DNA of 64,000 nt from contig NZ_PYYB01000001.1 in assembly GCF_003044185.1 (NCBI RefSeq), positions 1,488,001-1,552,000 on the forward strand. The letters are read 5' to 3'. This DNA comes from Paraconexibacter algicola. Lineage in GTDB: Bacteria > Actinomycetota > Thermoleophilia > Solirubrobacterales > Solirubrobacteraceae. Within the stretch, counting starts at the first letter, position 1, and the number at the start of each line of letters is the position of its first letter. Shown in pieces: positions 16,758 through 24,808 of this stretch. The notes below the pieces were generated by a model, which was not told the DNA's origin, ran no database searches, and saw nothing but the letters and a program-made list of their open reading frames with translations. The position numbers were made by a program, and so were the translations under genes.

Positions 16758-17606
16758 TCAGGCCGCGCCGGCGCGCGCGTCCAGGTAGGCGGCCAGGCCG
16801 TCCTGCCACGGCGGCAGCACGACGGCGGGGTCGCGCTCGGTCCCGAGCACGCTGTACGCGGGCCGGGCGGCGGGACGGGGGAACGCGTCGCTGGTGGTCG
16901 GCACGACGCGGCAGGCGACGCCCGCCCGGTCGAAGATCTCGATCGCGAACTCGTTCCAGGAGACCGCGTCCTCGCCGGTCGCGTGGAAGAGACCGGTGTC
17001 CTCGCGGCGCTCCGCGAGCTCCAGCAGGGCCGGGGCGAGGTGGCCGGTCCAGGTCGGCCGCCCGATCTGGTCGGTGACGACGCTGATCTCGTCGCGGTCG
17101 GCGCCCAGGCGCAGCATCGTCTCGACGAAGTTCGTGCCGCCCGCCCCGTACACCCAGGCGGTGCGCACCACGGCGTGCCCGGCGTCCGCCTCGAGCACGG
17201 CACGCTCGCCGGCGAGCTTCGTGGCGCCGTAGACGTTCAGCGGTCCGACCGGGTCGGACTCGACCCACGGCTCGGTCTTCGACCCGTCGAACACGTAGTC
17301 GGTCGACACGTGCACGAGCCGCGCGTCGATCGCCTCCGCCGCGTTGGCGAGCAGCCCGGGCGCGGTGCCGTTGGCGAGCATCGCGCGGTCCCCGTGCTCC
17401 TCCGCGCCGTCGACGTCCGTCCACGCCGCGCAGTTGACGATCGCGGTCGGCTGCGTGCGGCGCAGCGCCGCCTCGACCGCGTCCGCGTCGGTGATGTCGA
17501 GCTCGGCGCGCGTGAACGGTACGACCTCCAGGCCGAGGCGTCGCGCGTGCTCGACGGTCGCGCGGCCGAGCATGCCGGCCGCGCCGGTGACGACGAGCCG
17601 GGTCAC
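16758..17606 (-). CDS. rfbD: dTDP-4-dehydrorhamnose reductase (RmlD)
   Basis: The 282-residue extended SDR has the N-terminal NAD(P) motif VTGAAGMLGRA, LDITDADAV, VNCAAWTDVDGAE, the catalytic VSTDYVFDG and YGATKLAGE (Tyr-x-x-x-Lys), and VVRTAWVYG. All are RmlD hallmarks. It catalyses the last step of dTDP-L-rhamnose synthesis, used in cell-envelope polysaccharide. The GTG at 17606 overlaps the stop of a 32-residue ORF upstream as GTGA, and no promoter-like box precedes the GTG itself, so rmlD is probably expressed through that ORF. No rmlA, rmlB or rmlC is adjacent. Confidence 0.94.
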   Translation of the reverse strand: MTRLVVTGAAGMLGRATVEHARRLGLEVVPFTRAELDITDADAVEAALRRTQPTAIVNCAAWTDVDGAEEHGDRAMLANGTAPGLLANAAEAIDARLVHVSTDYVFDGSKTEPWVESDPVGPLNVYGATKLAGERAVLEADAGHAVVRTAWVYGAGGTNFVETMLRLGADRDEISVVTDQIGRPTWTGHLAPALLELAERREDTGLFHATGEDAVSWNEFAIEIFDRAGVACRVVPTTSDAFPRPAARPAYSVLGTERDPAVVLPPWQDGLAAYLDARAGAA

Positions 17607-17701
17607 GAGACGGGACGGCGGGCGTCGGTGCGGAACGGCGACCCGTGCCGCGGGCACAGGGTCGCGCGACCGCCGGGGATCGGGCGCACGGGAGCGGACA
17701 T
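17603..17701 (-). CDS. Possible 32-residue leader ORF translationally coupled to rmlD
   Basis: An ATG at 17701 opens a 32-codon frame (MSAPVRPIPGG, then ATLCPRHGSPF, ending RRPVS) whose TGA overlaps the rmlD GTG. A minus-strand TACGCT box at 17716-17711 ends 10 nt upstream, giving a predicted leader of about 3 nt, consistent with the leaderless pattern elsewhere here. CPRH could bind a metal, but no family is recognised. It could be a genuine microprotein, a coupling leader or a chance frame. Confidence 0.4.
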   Translation of the reverse strand: MSAPVRPIPGGRATLCPRHGSPFRTDARRPVS

Positions 17702-17741
17702 CGACCGCAGAGCGTAGACACCTGCCATCGTTGCCGTCCGC

Positions 17742-18362
17742 ATGGTGCAGCCCAACGACCACGACCGCTTCGTCCTCCGCCAGCGGGTGAAGCTCGTCAT
17801 CAACCAGTACGCGTTCTCGGTCCCGCCGACCGATCCGGAGGCGGACGACGACGGGGAGGCGTTCTGCTTCGTCGAGCAGAAGCGGTTCTCGTTCAAGGAG
17901 GACATCCGCTTCTTCACCGGGGAGTCCAAGGAGGAGGAGCTGCTGCGGATCCTCGCCCGGCAGCGGTTCGACCCGCGCGCCACGTACGACATCAGCTCCG
18001 GCGGGCACGTCGTCGGCAAGATCCAGAAGGTGTTCGGCCGGTCGCTGCTGCGCTCGACCTTCACGCTCTACGACGCGCAGGAGAACGAGGTCGCCACGGT
18101 GCGCGAGCGCAGCATGGCGGTCGCGCTGTTCCGGCGTTTCGTCGGGCTGGTCCCGTACGTCGGGGATCTCGCCGACTGGCTGCCCATCCCCTACGACTTC
18201 GAGTTCCTCCGCGGCGAGGAGCAGGTCGGCATCATCCGCCGGCGCCGCTGGAAGTGGCGTGACGTCTACGACATCGACATGACGGCGGATCCGGGGAAGG
18301 CGATCGACCGCCGTCTCGTGCTCGCGACCGCGGTCGGCACCGACGCGCTGATGGCCCGGTAA
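17742..18362 (+). CDS. LURP-one-related family protein
   Basis: The 206-residue product lacks a signal peptide. It shows the beta-rich LURP-one/Tubby-like pattern: LVINQYAFSV, the FVEQKRFSFKEDI strand, then ITT-like repeats VGKIQKVFGRSLLRSTFTLYD and a late hydrophobic segment FVGLVPYVGDL. The C-terminus ends in a positively charged strand (IIRRRRWKWRDVYDID). LURP-one domains are phospholipid-scramblase-like barrels of unknown bacterial function. It is divergent from the rmlD leader ORF. Function is not assigned; family membership is moderately sure. Confidence 0.75.
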   Translation: MVQPNDHDRFVLRQRVKLVINQYAFSVPPTDPEADDDGEAFCFVEQKRFSFKEDIRFFTGESKEEELLRILARQRFDPRATYDISSGGHVVGKIQKVFGRSLLRSTFTLYDAQENEVATVRERSMAVALFRRFVGLVPYVGDLADWLPIPYDFEFLRGEEQVGIIRRRRWKWRDVYDIDMTADPGKAIDRRLVLATAVGTDALMAR

Positions 18363-18440
18363 GGATTTCGTCAGCGGGTTGTCACATCTGGGCTCCACGC
18401 TGGGTGGTGCAGGTCCCAGCCATCCAGTGAAGGAGACCCG

Positions 18441-19043
18441 ATGCCCCGCACGACCACGTTCCTCACCGCCGCGCTCGCCGCCATGGCGCTTGCGAGCCCG
18501 GCCGTCGCGCTCGCCCAGAGCGCCCCGTCCCTGACCGATCCCGCGGGTGACGCGGTCGACCGCTACGGTCGCACCGTCGACGCCGCGGATCTGCGCGAGG
18601 GGAGCCTGCGGATCGAGGGCGACCAGCTCGTCGCCCGTACCCGCGTGACGAGCCTCGCGTCCTTCGTGTCCGCGTCGACCACCCTGACGATCCCGGTGCA
18701 GAACGCGCGACCGCTGGACATCGGCCAGGTCATCGAGCTGACCGTGAACGCCGGTGACGTGAACGCCGGCGGGTACGTCGGCGACGCGAACCGCGACACG
18801 TTCGGGAGCACCGGCGGCGTCTCCGTGACCGGCACGGCGACCACCGACACCGCGACGGGCGTGCTGACGGCCCGGTACGCGCTGGAGGACATCAACCGGG
18901 CGCTCGACGCCCGCGAGGGCCAGCGCCTCGGCGCGGGCACGTCGGTGTCCTCCCTCGGCGCGACCGCGACGGCCCGCCAGCGGGGGCTCCTGCCCCGTGC
19001 CGCGAACGACCAGGCGTCCGCGCTCGGGCCGTTCACGCTCTAG
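18441..19043 (+). CDS. Exported protein of unknown function
   Basis: The 200-residue product has a clear signal peptide (MPRTTTFLTAALAAMALASPAVALAQ). A strong Shine-Dalgarno (GAAGGAGA) precedes the ATG at 18441. The mature part is Thr/Ala/Gly-rich with no cysteines and resembles a beta-sandwich (LTDPAGDAVDRYG, LTIPVQNARPLDIGQVI, GVSVTGTATTDTATGVLTA). LTDPAGDA-type openings occur in secreted actinobacterial domains that report on disclosed structured ends, but I do not recognise the family. It stands alone between the LURP-one gene and a convergent PPOX gene. Probably extracellular. Confidence 0.78.
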   Translation: MPRTTTFLTAALAAMALASPAVALAQSAPSLTDPAGDAVDRYGRTVDAADLREGSLRIEGDQLVARTRVTSLASFVSASTTLTIPVQNARPLDIGQVIELTVNAGDVNAGGYVGDANRDTFGSTGGVSVTGTATTDTATGVLTARYALEDINRALDAREGQRLGAGTSVSSLGATATARQRGLLPRAANDQASALGPFTL

Positions 19044-19047
19044 CGCG

Positions 19048-19533
19048 TCAGTACACCCCGCCGAGCTTGCGGTGGTCCCAGGTCGCGCGGCGCGTCTCGA
19101 CGAACCGCATCGCGACGCGCTTGGCGGCCTGGGCGGCGATCAGCTGCTTGGCCTCGTCGGAGGACGCGGCGAGGTCGCCGCCGTAGCGGGCGGTGATCTC
19201 CAGGCCCAGCTGCGTGACCGCGTCGACGTCGCGCACGAGCTCGACGTCGGTCTCGAGCATCACGCCGCGCAGCAGGTGGTACTCGGTGCCCGCCTCGACC
19301 TGCAGGGTCGCGCGCGGGTCGCGCTCGAGGTTCTTGATCTTCTGGGACTTGCCGAACGTCCAGGCCCAGAGCTCGGGGGCCCCGTCGGGCCCGGTGTCGC
19401 GCACGACGTACCAGAGCGGCATCAGGTGCGGGAGACCCCGCACGCCGTTGGTGGCGCAGATGACGGTGCGCTCCTCCCCGAGGAAGGAGCGCACCTCATC
19501 GTCGGTCATCTGGATCTGCCCGCGGCGACTCAT
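19048..19533 (-). CDS. PPOX-class (pyridoxamine 5'-phosphate oxidase-like) flavin/F420 protein
   Basis: The 161-residue product has the split-barrel signature ICATNGVRGLPHLMPLWYV near the N-terminus, KSQKIKNLERDPRATLQVEA in the middle and a C-terminal ETRRATWDHRKLGG. This pattern is typical of actinobacterial PPOX proteins binding FMN or F420. The likely role is a small reductase or oxidase. Minus-strand TAGGCT at 19546-19541 ends 8 nt before the ATG, suggesting a leaderless transcript. It is convergent with the exported-protein gene 4 bp away. Confidence 0.88.
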   Translation of the reverse strand: MSRRGQIQMTDDEVRSFLGEERTVICATNGVRGLPHLMPLWYVVRDTGPDGAPELWAWTFGKSQKIKNLERDPRATLQVEAGTEYHLLRGVMLETDVELVRDVDAVTQLGLEITARYGGDLAASSDEAKQLIAAQAAKRVAMRFVETRRATWDHRKLGGVY

Positions 19534-19540
19534 GCCGCGC

Positions 19541-19546
19541 AGCCTA
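19541..19546 (-). promoter_or_regulatory. -10 element of PPOX gene
   Basis: TAGGCT on the minus strand, ending 8 nt before the ATG at 19533. Confidence 0.4.
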
Positions 19547-19563
19547 TCCGGGCGGCGGGCCGC

Positions 19564-20925
19564 CTAGAACTTCGGCTTGCCCTGGCCCTTCGGCGCCCTG
19601 GTGACGAGCTTGCCGCGCGCGTCACGGACGTTGATCTGCAGCGTCTGCCGGCTCGTGACCCGCGAGGAGCTGAGGTCGCCGCGGTACTCGAACACGAGCT
19701 TCCGGGTGAACAGGTTGCGCGGCATGATCTGCGTCAGCCGGCCGAGCTCGCGCGAGCGCAGGCCCGTCTTCACCAGCCGCTTCGTGCCGCCCGGGAGGAC
19801 GTGGAACACGTCGATCCGCGCCCGCACGATGCTCTTGCCCGAGCAGTTGACGATCCGGCCGCGCGTGACGACGCGCTCCTGGCCGAAGCGCACGCCCAGC
19901 GTCTTGCGACGGTTCTTCGCGAAGAACATCGTCAGCCGGCCACAGCCGCCGTTGGTGCCGTTGCGCACCGGGCTGGTGCCCGCACCGCTGACCGAGCCGG
20001 GCGTCGTCACCGTGACCGGGACGGGGACCGTCTGGGTCGGGCCGGGGACCGTGGTCGTGGGGCCCGGGACGGTGGTCGTCGGACCGGGGACCGTGGTGGT
20101 CGGGCCGGGGACGGTCACGGTCGGGGGCGGCGGCTCCGCGTCGCAGGCGTTGCCGTTCTGCGAGGAGACGCGGCTCTCGCCGAGCACGACCGTCGCCAGC
20201 GGCTTGCCGATCACGTCGGCCAGCGCGCCGAGGACCTCGATCCGCAGCGCGGTCTGGGTCAGCGCCTTGCTGCCGTCGGCCGCGGTCGACGTCTCCTGGC
20301 GGTTGACGTACACCTTCGCGACCGCGCCGAGCGGCGAGTCGGTCAGCGGCACGGCGATGCCGTCGAGGACGGAGTCCAGCGGGATCGCGTTGCCCGCGAT
20401 GCGCAGGTTCGTGACCTGGCTCGACCCGGTGAGGGTCGGCACGCCGGCGACGCACGAGGCGCTCGCCGTGCTCTGCACCGCGTCGGCGGTCACGAGCACG
20501 CCGCCCGGGATCGCCGACTGGATCAGCAGGTTCAGCTTCTCCGCCGAGGTCGTCGCCGTGTTCGTGCGCGTGTTGCGCGCCACGCCCAGCCCGGGCGTCA
20601 CGGTCGTCTCGGCCTTCAGCACGTCGCCGACGACGGTCAGCGGCGTCACGTCGATGCGCTCCTGCGCGGACTGGCTGTCCGGCAGGCACGCCGGGTTGTC
20701 CGGCGCGGTCGCGCTGTTGCGGCCGTTGGCGAGCAGCGGCTCGACCGGGCTGGCCGGCAGGCCCAGCAGATCGGTCAGGCCCTGATCGACGCGGATCAGG
20801 CTCGCGCGACAGTTCCAGTTCGGTTGCGTGGTCGGCGCCTGTGCGGAGCCGATCGACGACCCGATGAGGACGCCCGTCCCTGCGAGCGCCGTGGTGAGCA
20901 TCACTGCTCGGGTACCCCTGCCCAT
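19564..20925 (-). CDS. Exported choice-of-anchor-type protein with VPGPTTT linker
   Basis: The 453-residue product has a signal peptide (about 1-29, ending GSAQA). An N-terminal domain of about 210 residues (NWNCRASLIRVDQG, IDVTPLTVVGDVLKAETTV, TTSAEKLNLLIQSAIPGGVL, VVLGESRVSSQNGNAC) matches the choice-of-anchor P type found in secreted actinobacterial proteins. A Pro/Thr linker of repeated VPGPTTT and a C-terminal basic beta domain follow (RVVTRGRIVNCSGKSIVRAR). The N-terminal domain is shared in layout with the neighbouring RTX protein, so these are likely paralogous surface proteins. SD AGAGGA precedes the ATG. Function is unknown; an envelope or matrix role is inferred. Confidence 0.8.
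   Translation of the reverse strand: MGRGTRAVMLTTALAGTGVLIGSSIGSAQAPTTQPNWNCRASLIRVDQGLTDLLGLPASPVEPLLANGRNSATAPDNPACLPDSQSAQERIDVTPLTVVGDVLKAETTVTPGLGVARNTRTNTATTSAEKLNLLIQSAIPGGVLVTADAVQSTASASCVAGVPTLTGSSQVTNLRIAGNAIPLDSVLDGIAVPLTDSPLGAVAKVYVNRQETSTAADGSKALTQTALRIEVLGALADVIGKPLATVVLGESRVSSQNGNACDAEPPPPTVTVPGPTTTVPGPTTTVPGPTTTVPGPTQTVPVPVTVTTPGSVSGAGTSPVRNGTNGGCGRLTMFFAKNRRKTLGVRFGQERVVTRGRIVNCSGKSIVRARIDVFHVLPGGTKRLVKTGLRSRELGRLTQIMPRNLFTRKLVFEYRGDLSSSRVTSRQTLQINVRDARGKLVTRAPKGQGKPKF
20030..20113. repeat. Four 21-bp tandem units encoding VPGPTTT linker
   Basis: Units at 20030, 20051, 20072 and 20093 are near-identical (GTGGTCGT-GG.CC.GGGAC type) and encode a repeated seven-residue Pro/Thr linker. 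Such tracts are prone to copy-number change. Confidence 0.8.
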
Positions 20926-21000
20926 GTCGTGTCCTCTTTGGTCGAGGGCCGGCCGCTCCCACAGCCGACCACGTGTGTGCGAAGCATCCTCCCCGATCGA

Positions 21001-21035
21001 CCCGGGGCGCGCGAGGAGTACCCGCGCACCCCGGG
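21001..21035 (-). terminator. Strong GC hairpin after the RTX gene
   Basis: CCCGGGGCGCGCG pairs with CGCGCACCCCGGG at 12 of 13 positions across a 9-nt loop, starting 15 nt after the minus-strand stop at 21050. A rho-independent-like terminator without a U-tract is the likely role. Confidence 0.55.
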
Positions 21036-21049
21036 GGGCAATCAGGCGA

Positions 21050-22492
21050 TCAGCGCTTCGGCCGGAAGGTGCTGATCGTCTCGCAGCCCTTGGAACGCCG
21101 GACCTCGTCCGGGTTCACGCGGGCCTTGTCACGGCCACTGCCGCAGCTGACCGTCGCGGGCTTGCCGGCGGTCGCGGTGTTGATGAAGTCGTTGCCGGCC
21201 CCACCGAACACCTTGTCGGCGCCGAACGCCGCGTTGATGCTGTCGTTGCCCGAGCCACCGGAGAGGTAGTCCACCCCGGGGCCGCCGTTGAGCGCGTCGT
21301 TGCCGGCCAGGCCGAACACGCGGTCGTTGCCGATCGCGCCGTTGACGTTGTCCTTGCCGGCCCCGCCGTCGAGGCAGTCGTTGCCACGGCCACCGTCGAC
21401 CGCGTCGTTGCCGCCACGCGCGATGACGCGGTCAGCGCTGTTCGTGCCGGTGATGCGGTCCGCGCCGTTGGTGCCGGCGACCGCGAACTTCGGGCCGGGG
21501 CCCTTCACGCACGGGCTGTTCTTGTACAGCTGGCGCGCGACGTTCAGCGAGATGACCGTGCCACCGCTCGGGCCCTCGAACGGGCGGCCGATGACGACGA
21601 TGCCCTGGCCGCCCGAGGCGGACGCGGGGATGATGCAGACGCCGTTGACCGCGTCGAACGACGAGCCGTTCGGGCACGCCTTGCTCGTGTTGGCCCCGCC
21701 GACGGACCCCTGCTCGTCGATGTCGGCCACGCCGTCACCGTCGGTGTCGATGTTCTCCGGCACGTTCGGGTTGCACGGCTCGCCCTGACCGCTGACGCGG
21801 GACTCGGCGATGATCACGTCCGCCAGCGGCGCGGCGCCCGCGGAGGGCAGCAGCTGGATGTGGGCGCCACGCTGGATCAGCGTGTTGCCGTCACGGATCT
21901 GCTCGTTGAGCTTGACCTTGACGATGACGCCGAGCGCGTCGCTGACCGCGTCGGTCAGCGGGCCGAGCAGCGGGTCGAGCGCGATCGGCTGGCCGCCGAT
22001 GGTGAGCTTGACCGCGTCGCCGCCGCCCGAGAGCTCGAGCGCGCCGTTGACGCACTTCGCGGTCGCGAACGAGCTGACCGCGTCGGCGCCGATGACGATC
22101 GTGTTGCCGGCGTTGAGGCTGAGGTTCTCGACCGCGGCGCCCGAGGACGTCACGGTGTCGAGCGGACGGACGCCGTCGGGCGTCACGTCGGTGATGGCGT
22201 AGGCCGACTTGGCCTTGATCGCGGGCGCCAGCGCGACGGCGTCGGTCGTGTTCGGCAGGCCCGCCGAGCTGTCCACGCACTTGGCGCGCGCGGTCGTGAC
22301 CGGGTTGAGCGTGCTCTGCCCGGCGACGGTCGCCTTCACGGCGTCCGCCGAGCAGTCGACCTGGTTGGCGGCGGCGGCCGGAGCGGCCGGCGCGACGGCG
22401 AACGCCGCGGCGATGGCGGCGACGGCGAGCGGCGTCCGACGCCGCGTGAAGTGGCCGCGCGCCCCCGCGCGACGGCCGTGTCCCTGATTCAT
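21050..22492 (-). CDS. Exported choice-of-anchor-type protein with RTX calcium-binding repeats
   Basis: The 480-residue product has a signal peptide with a twin-arginine-like RRR (about 14-43, ending PAAAA). The N-terminal domain (to about 240) shares the IIAESRVSGQGEPCN ending with its neighbour's VLGESRVSSQNGNAC. A calcium-loop motif DTDGDGVADID lies at 249-259. RTX nonapeptide repeats follow at 340-443 (GGNDAVDGGRGNDCLDGG and similar), with a short Cys-containing tail. RTX repeats fold on extracellular Ca2+. The ATG at 22492 has a consensus SD (GGAGGACCAC) and is preferred to an in-frame ATG 12 nt upstream. A TACGCT box at 22553-22548 gives a leader of about 49 nt, unlike most genes here. 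Probably a surface or matrix protein. Confidence 0.87.
   Translation of the reverse strand: MNQGHGRRAGARGHFTRRRTPLAVAAIAAAFAVAPAAPAAAANQVDCSADAVKATVAGQSTLNPVTTARAKCVDSSAGLPNTTDAVALAPAIKAKSAYAITDVTPDGVRPLDTVTSSGAAVENLSLNAGNTIVIGADAVSSFATAKCVNGALELSGGGDAVKLTIGGQPIALDPLLGPLTDAVSDALGVIVKVKLNEQIRDGNTLIQRGAHIQLLPSAGAAPLADVIIAESRVSGQGEPCNPNVPENIDTDGDGVADIDEQGSVGGANTSKACPNGSSFDAVNGVCIIPASASGGQGIVVIGRPFEGPSGGTVISLNVARQLYKNSPCVKGPGPKFAVAGTNGADRITGTNSADRVIARGGNDAVDGGRGNDCLDGGAGKDNVNGAIGNDRVFGLAGNDALNGGPGVDYLSGGSGNDSINAAFGADKVFGGAGNDFINTATAGKPATVSCGSGRDKARVNPDEVRRSKGCETISTFRPKR
21164..21475 (-). repeat. RTX-type calcium-binding repeat region
   Basis: This encodes residues about 340-443 of the RTX protein: roughly eleven GGxGxDxhx-like nonapeptides (for example GGSGNDSIN, GGAGNDFIN). 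Confidence 0.85.
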
Positions 22493-22574
22493 GTGGTCCT
22501 CCATGTTGTGCGAGCCAGGCGTGGGACGGCTCACTCTGCCCGCCCCAAGCGTAGGTCCTTTTGCGCCCGACCGC

Positions 22575-22586
22575 TTTCCCGGGAAA
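22575..22586. promoter_or_regulatory. Perfect 12-bp palindrome upstream of RTX gene
   Basis: TTTCCCGGGAAA lies at about -34 to -45 relative to the start site predicted from the TACGCT box at 22553-22548. That is a position where a regulator could act on the RTX gene promoter. Confidence 0.4.
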
Positions 22587-22588
22587 CG

Positions 22589-22625
22589 GCTGGACGACGG
22601 GCCTGGATCACCCGTTCCGTCCAGC
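22589..22625 (-). terminator. Hairpin after pafBC
   Basis: GCTGGACGACGGG pairs with CCCGTTCCGTCCAGC (13 bp with a 2-nt bulge, 9-nt loop) beginning 8 nt after the pafBC stop at 22633. Confidence 0.55.
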
Positions 22626-22632
22626 GGACGGC

Positions 22633-24687
22633 TCAGCGCAGACGCGCCACGGCCTGCGCGACGGCCCGCCGCGCCTCGGCGGGCTCGAGGACCGCGGCGT
22701 CCCCGGCCTCCTGCAGGACCGTCCGGACCAGGTAGTCCGTGCCCTTGTAGGGCCATTCGACGACGATCGCCCCGTCGGCGAGCTCCTCGGCGACCGGGCG
22801 CTCCTCGCGCAGCCACCGGGCCCGCTCGGGCGAGACCCACAGGCGCGCGGTGTGCGACGCCTCGACCTCGCCGGTGGTCAGCCATCCGTCCACGGCGGCG
22901 GCCGCGTCGACCTCCGGCCGGGGCACGAAGGTCTGCTCGAGGACCTCGACCTCCTTGATGCGGTCCAGGCGGAAGTGGCGGACGTCGTCCTTGTTCGGGT
23001 CGAACGTCGCGACGTACCAGCCCTCGCGGCCGTTGGTCAGCGCGTAGGGCTCGAGCGTCCGCTCGCTGAACTCGTCCTCGTTGCTCTTGTAGTAGACGAT
23101 CCGCACGAGCCGGTGGGCGACGATCGCCTCGGACATCGTGCGGGCGATGTCCGCGTCGTCGGCGCCGCTGCGGGCGACCTGCAGGCCCTGCTCCATCGGG
23201 TCGTGCCCGAGCGCCTCGACGATCTTCTGCCGCGCGGGGGTCAGGGCGCCCTCGGGCAGGTGGTCGCCGATCAGGTCGATCGCGGCGATCAGCGCCTTCG
23301 CCTCCACCGGCAGCAGCCGGGCGGGGCGGTCGAAGTTGTCGGAGTAGGGCTCCGGGTCGACCTCGATCGTGCCGTCGGCCAGCACCTCGGCGTAGAGGAC
23401 GTAGGAGCCGCCCCCGAAGTTCACGACGTTCAGGACGTTGATGTCCTCGGCCAGCTCCTGCTCGGAGATCTGCAGGCGCTCGAGCACGTCGGCGACGACG
23501 AGCCGCTCCCCGGCCCGACCGGCGTGGATGAGGATGCTGGCGAGCGTGACGAGCCGCGCGAACCGCTCCGGGCGGATCGCGGTCTCGCGCCGCGCGGACC
23601 CGGTGTCGGCCTCGACGGCGGCCCCGGCGGCGCCGTTGCCGAGCACCACGGGCGCGTGCTCGAGGGCGTCGCCGTCGTGGCGGCGGGCGAGCAGCTCGAT
23701 GCGCTCGTCGATGACGTCGCGCAGCGCGGGGGGACCGAGCACGCGGGCGTGCTCGCCGAGGCGCAGCACCCAGGCCGCGAGCTGGCGGTCCGACGCGTAG
23801 GGGGTCGAGAAGACGATCGCGCCGTCGCCCTCGTCGGCGGGGCGGACCTCGCCGAAGCGGCCGAAGTGCCGCTCGACCTGCCAGGCGATCCGTCCGCCGA
23901 TCCACACCTCGGCCGTGTCGACGACGTCCCCGTACTGCCACTCCGCGCGGTTGGAGTACGTGCGCGGGTCGAAGTCCGCGGGCTTCTTGAAGTCGTGCTC
24001 GGCCTTCGTCGCGTAGGCGACCTTGCCGCGGATCCGCGAGAGCCGGAACACGCGCAGCGCGCCGCGCTCGTGGCTGTGGCCGAGCAGGTAGAACTGGCCG
24101 CCCTGGAACAGCAGGTGGTACGGGTCGACCTTCCGGGCGCCCGTCTCGTCGCGGGCCATCGTGTAGTAGTCGAAGGTGATCGTCTTGTTGCGGAAGATCG
24201 CGGTCTCGACCTTCGCGAGGCGCTGCGACAGCTCGTGGCCGCCGGCGTTGCCGCGGACCCCGAGCGCGAGGCCCGCCTGGTCGGGGGTCTGCAGCGGGCT
24301 CGGCCGGCCCCAGGTGATCTGCTGGAGCGCCAGACGCAGCGGCTCCGCGTAGGCGAACTCGCCGTCCAGGAGGCTCAGCGCGGTCTGCAGCGACGCGAGC
24401 TCCTCGTCGGAGAAGGCGATCGGCGGCAGGTGGAAGTTCTCGGGTCGCAGCGAGTAGTTCTCCTGCTCGGCGACGCCGTCGACGGGCTTCTCGACGGTCA
24501 GCTGGATGCCGAGGGACTCGAGCTCGGCGCGGTCCGCGTAGAACCGCCGCGCGAACGCGTCCTCGTTCATGCCGCTGTAGCCCTCGACGTCCCTGCGGAT
24601 CTCCAGCGCCGTCACCGGACGGCGCTCAGCCATGAGGTACGAGATCAGGGAGAGCTGGCGAATCAGCTTCTCGGTGTCCTTCGCCAT
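22633..24687 (-). CDS. pafBC: PafBC-type fused WYL transcriptional regulator
   Basis: The 684-residue product is two HTH-WYL units in tandem. The first has an N-terminal winged helix (EKLIRQLSLISYLMAERRPV) and a WYL-like segment (DPYHLLFQGGQFYLLGHSHE). The second has ERFARLVTLASILIHAGRAG, LQISEQELAEDINVLNVV and a second WYL core (EPYALTNGREGWYVATFDPN). Mycobacteria carry PafB and PafC as separate, co-acting proteins of about 320-330 residues. This length and order fit a natural PafB-PafC fusion. PafBC senses single-stranded DNA and activates the LexA-independent DNA-damage regulon. It is not next to proteasome genes here. TAAGGT at 24702-24697 lies 9 nt before the ATG. Confidence 0.9.
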   Translation of the reverse strand: MAKDTEKLIRQLSLISYLMAERRPVTALEIRRDVEGYSGMNEDAFARRFYADRAELESLGIQLTVEKPVDGVAEQENYSLRPENFHLPPIAFSDEELASLQTALSLLDGEFAYAEPLRLALQQITWGRPSPLQTPDQAGLALGVRGNAGGHELSQRLAKVETAIFRNKTITFDYYTMARDETGARKVDPYHLLFQGGQFYLLGHSHERGALRVFRLSRIRGKVAYATKAEHDFKKPADFDPRTYSNRAEWQYGDVVDTAEVWIGGRIAWQVERHFGRFGEVRPADEGDGAIVFSTPYASDRQLAAWVLRLGEHARVLGPPALRDVIDERIELLARRHDGDALEHAPVVLGNGAAGAAVEADTGSARRETAIRPERFARLVTLASILIHAGRAGERLVVADVLERLQISEQELAEDINVLNVVNFGGGSYVLYAEVLADGTIEVDPEPYSDNFDRPARLLPVEAKALIAAIDLIGDHLPEGALTPARQKIVEALGHDPMEQGLQVARSGADDADIARTMSEAIVAHRLVRIVYYKSNEDEFSERTLEPYALTNGREGWYVATFDPNKDDVRHFRLDRIKEVEVLEQTFVPRPEVDAAAAVDGWLTTGEVEASHTARLWVSPERARWLREERPVAEELADGAIVVEWPYKGTDYLVRTVLQEAGDAAVLEPAEARRAVAQAVARLR

Positions 24688-24696
24688 CGGCTGGTC

Positions 24697-24702
24697 ACCT
24701 TA
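24697..24702 (-). promoter_or_regulatory. -10 element of pafBC
   Basis: TAAGGT on the minus strand, ending 9 nt before the ATG at 24687; predicted leader about 3 nt. Confidence 0.4.
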
Positions 24703-24792
24703 GACGCACGGGGCGGGCGGCGGGCTTCGGTGGCGGCCCGCGCGCCGGATTCCCCGCATTCTCCGGTCGTTCGTGGGAGGGTCGGCGACCGC

Positions 24793-24808
24793 TGTGACGA
24801 AGGTCACG
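24793..24808. promoter_or_regulatory. CRP/FNR-like operator candidate
   Basis: TGTGACGAAGGTCACG matches the TGTGA-N6-TCACA consensus at 9 of 10 defined positions. It lies upstream of the TAGCCT box (24816-24821) of the response-regulator gene, centred near -27, which would favour repression. Confidence 0.45.
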
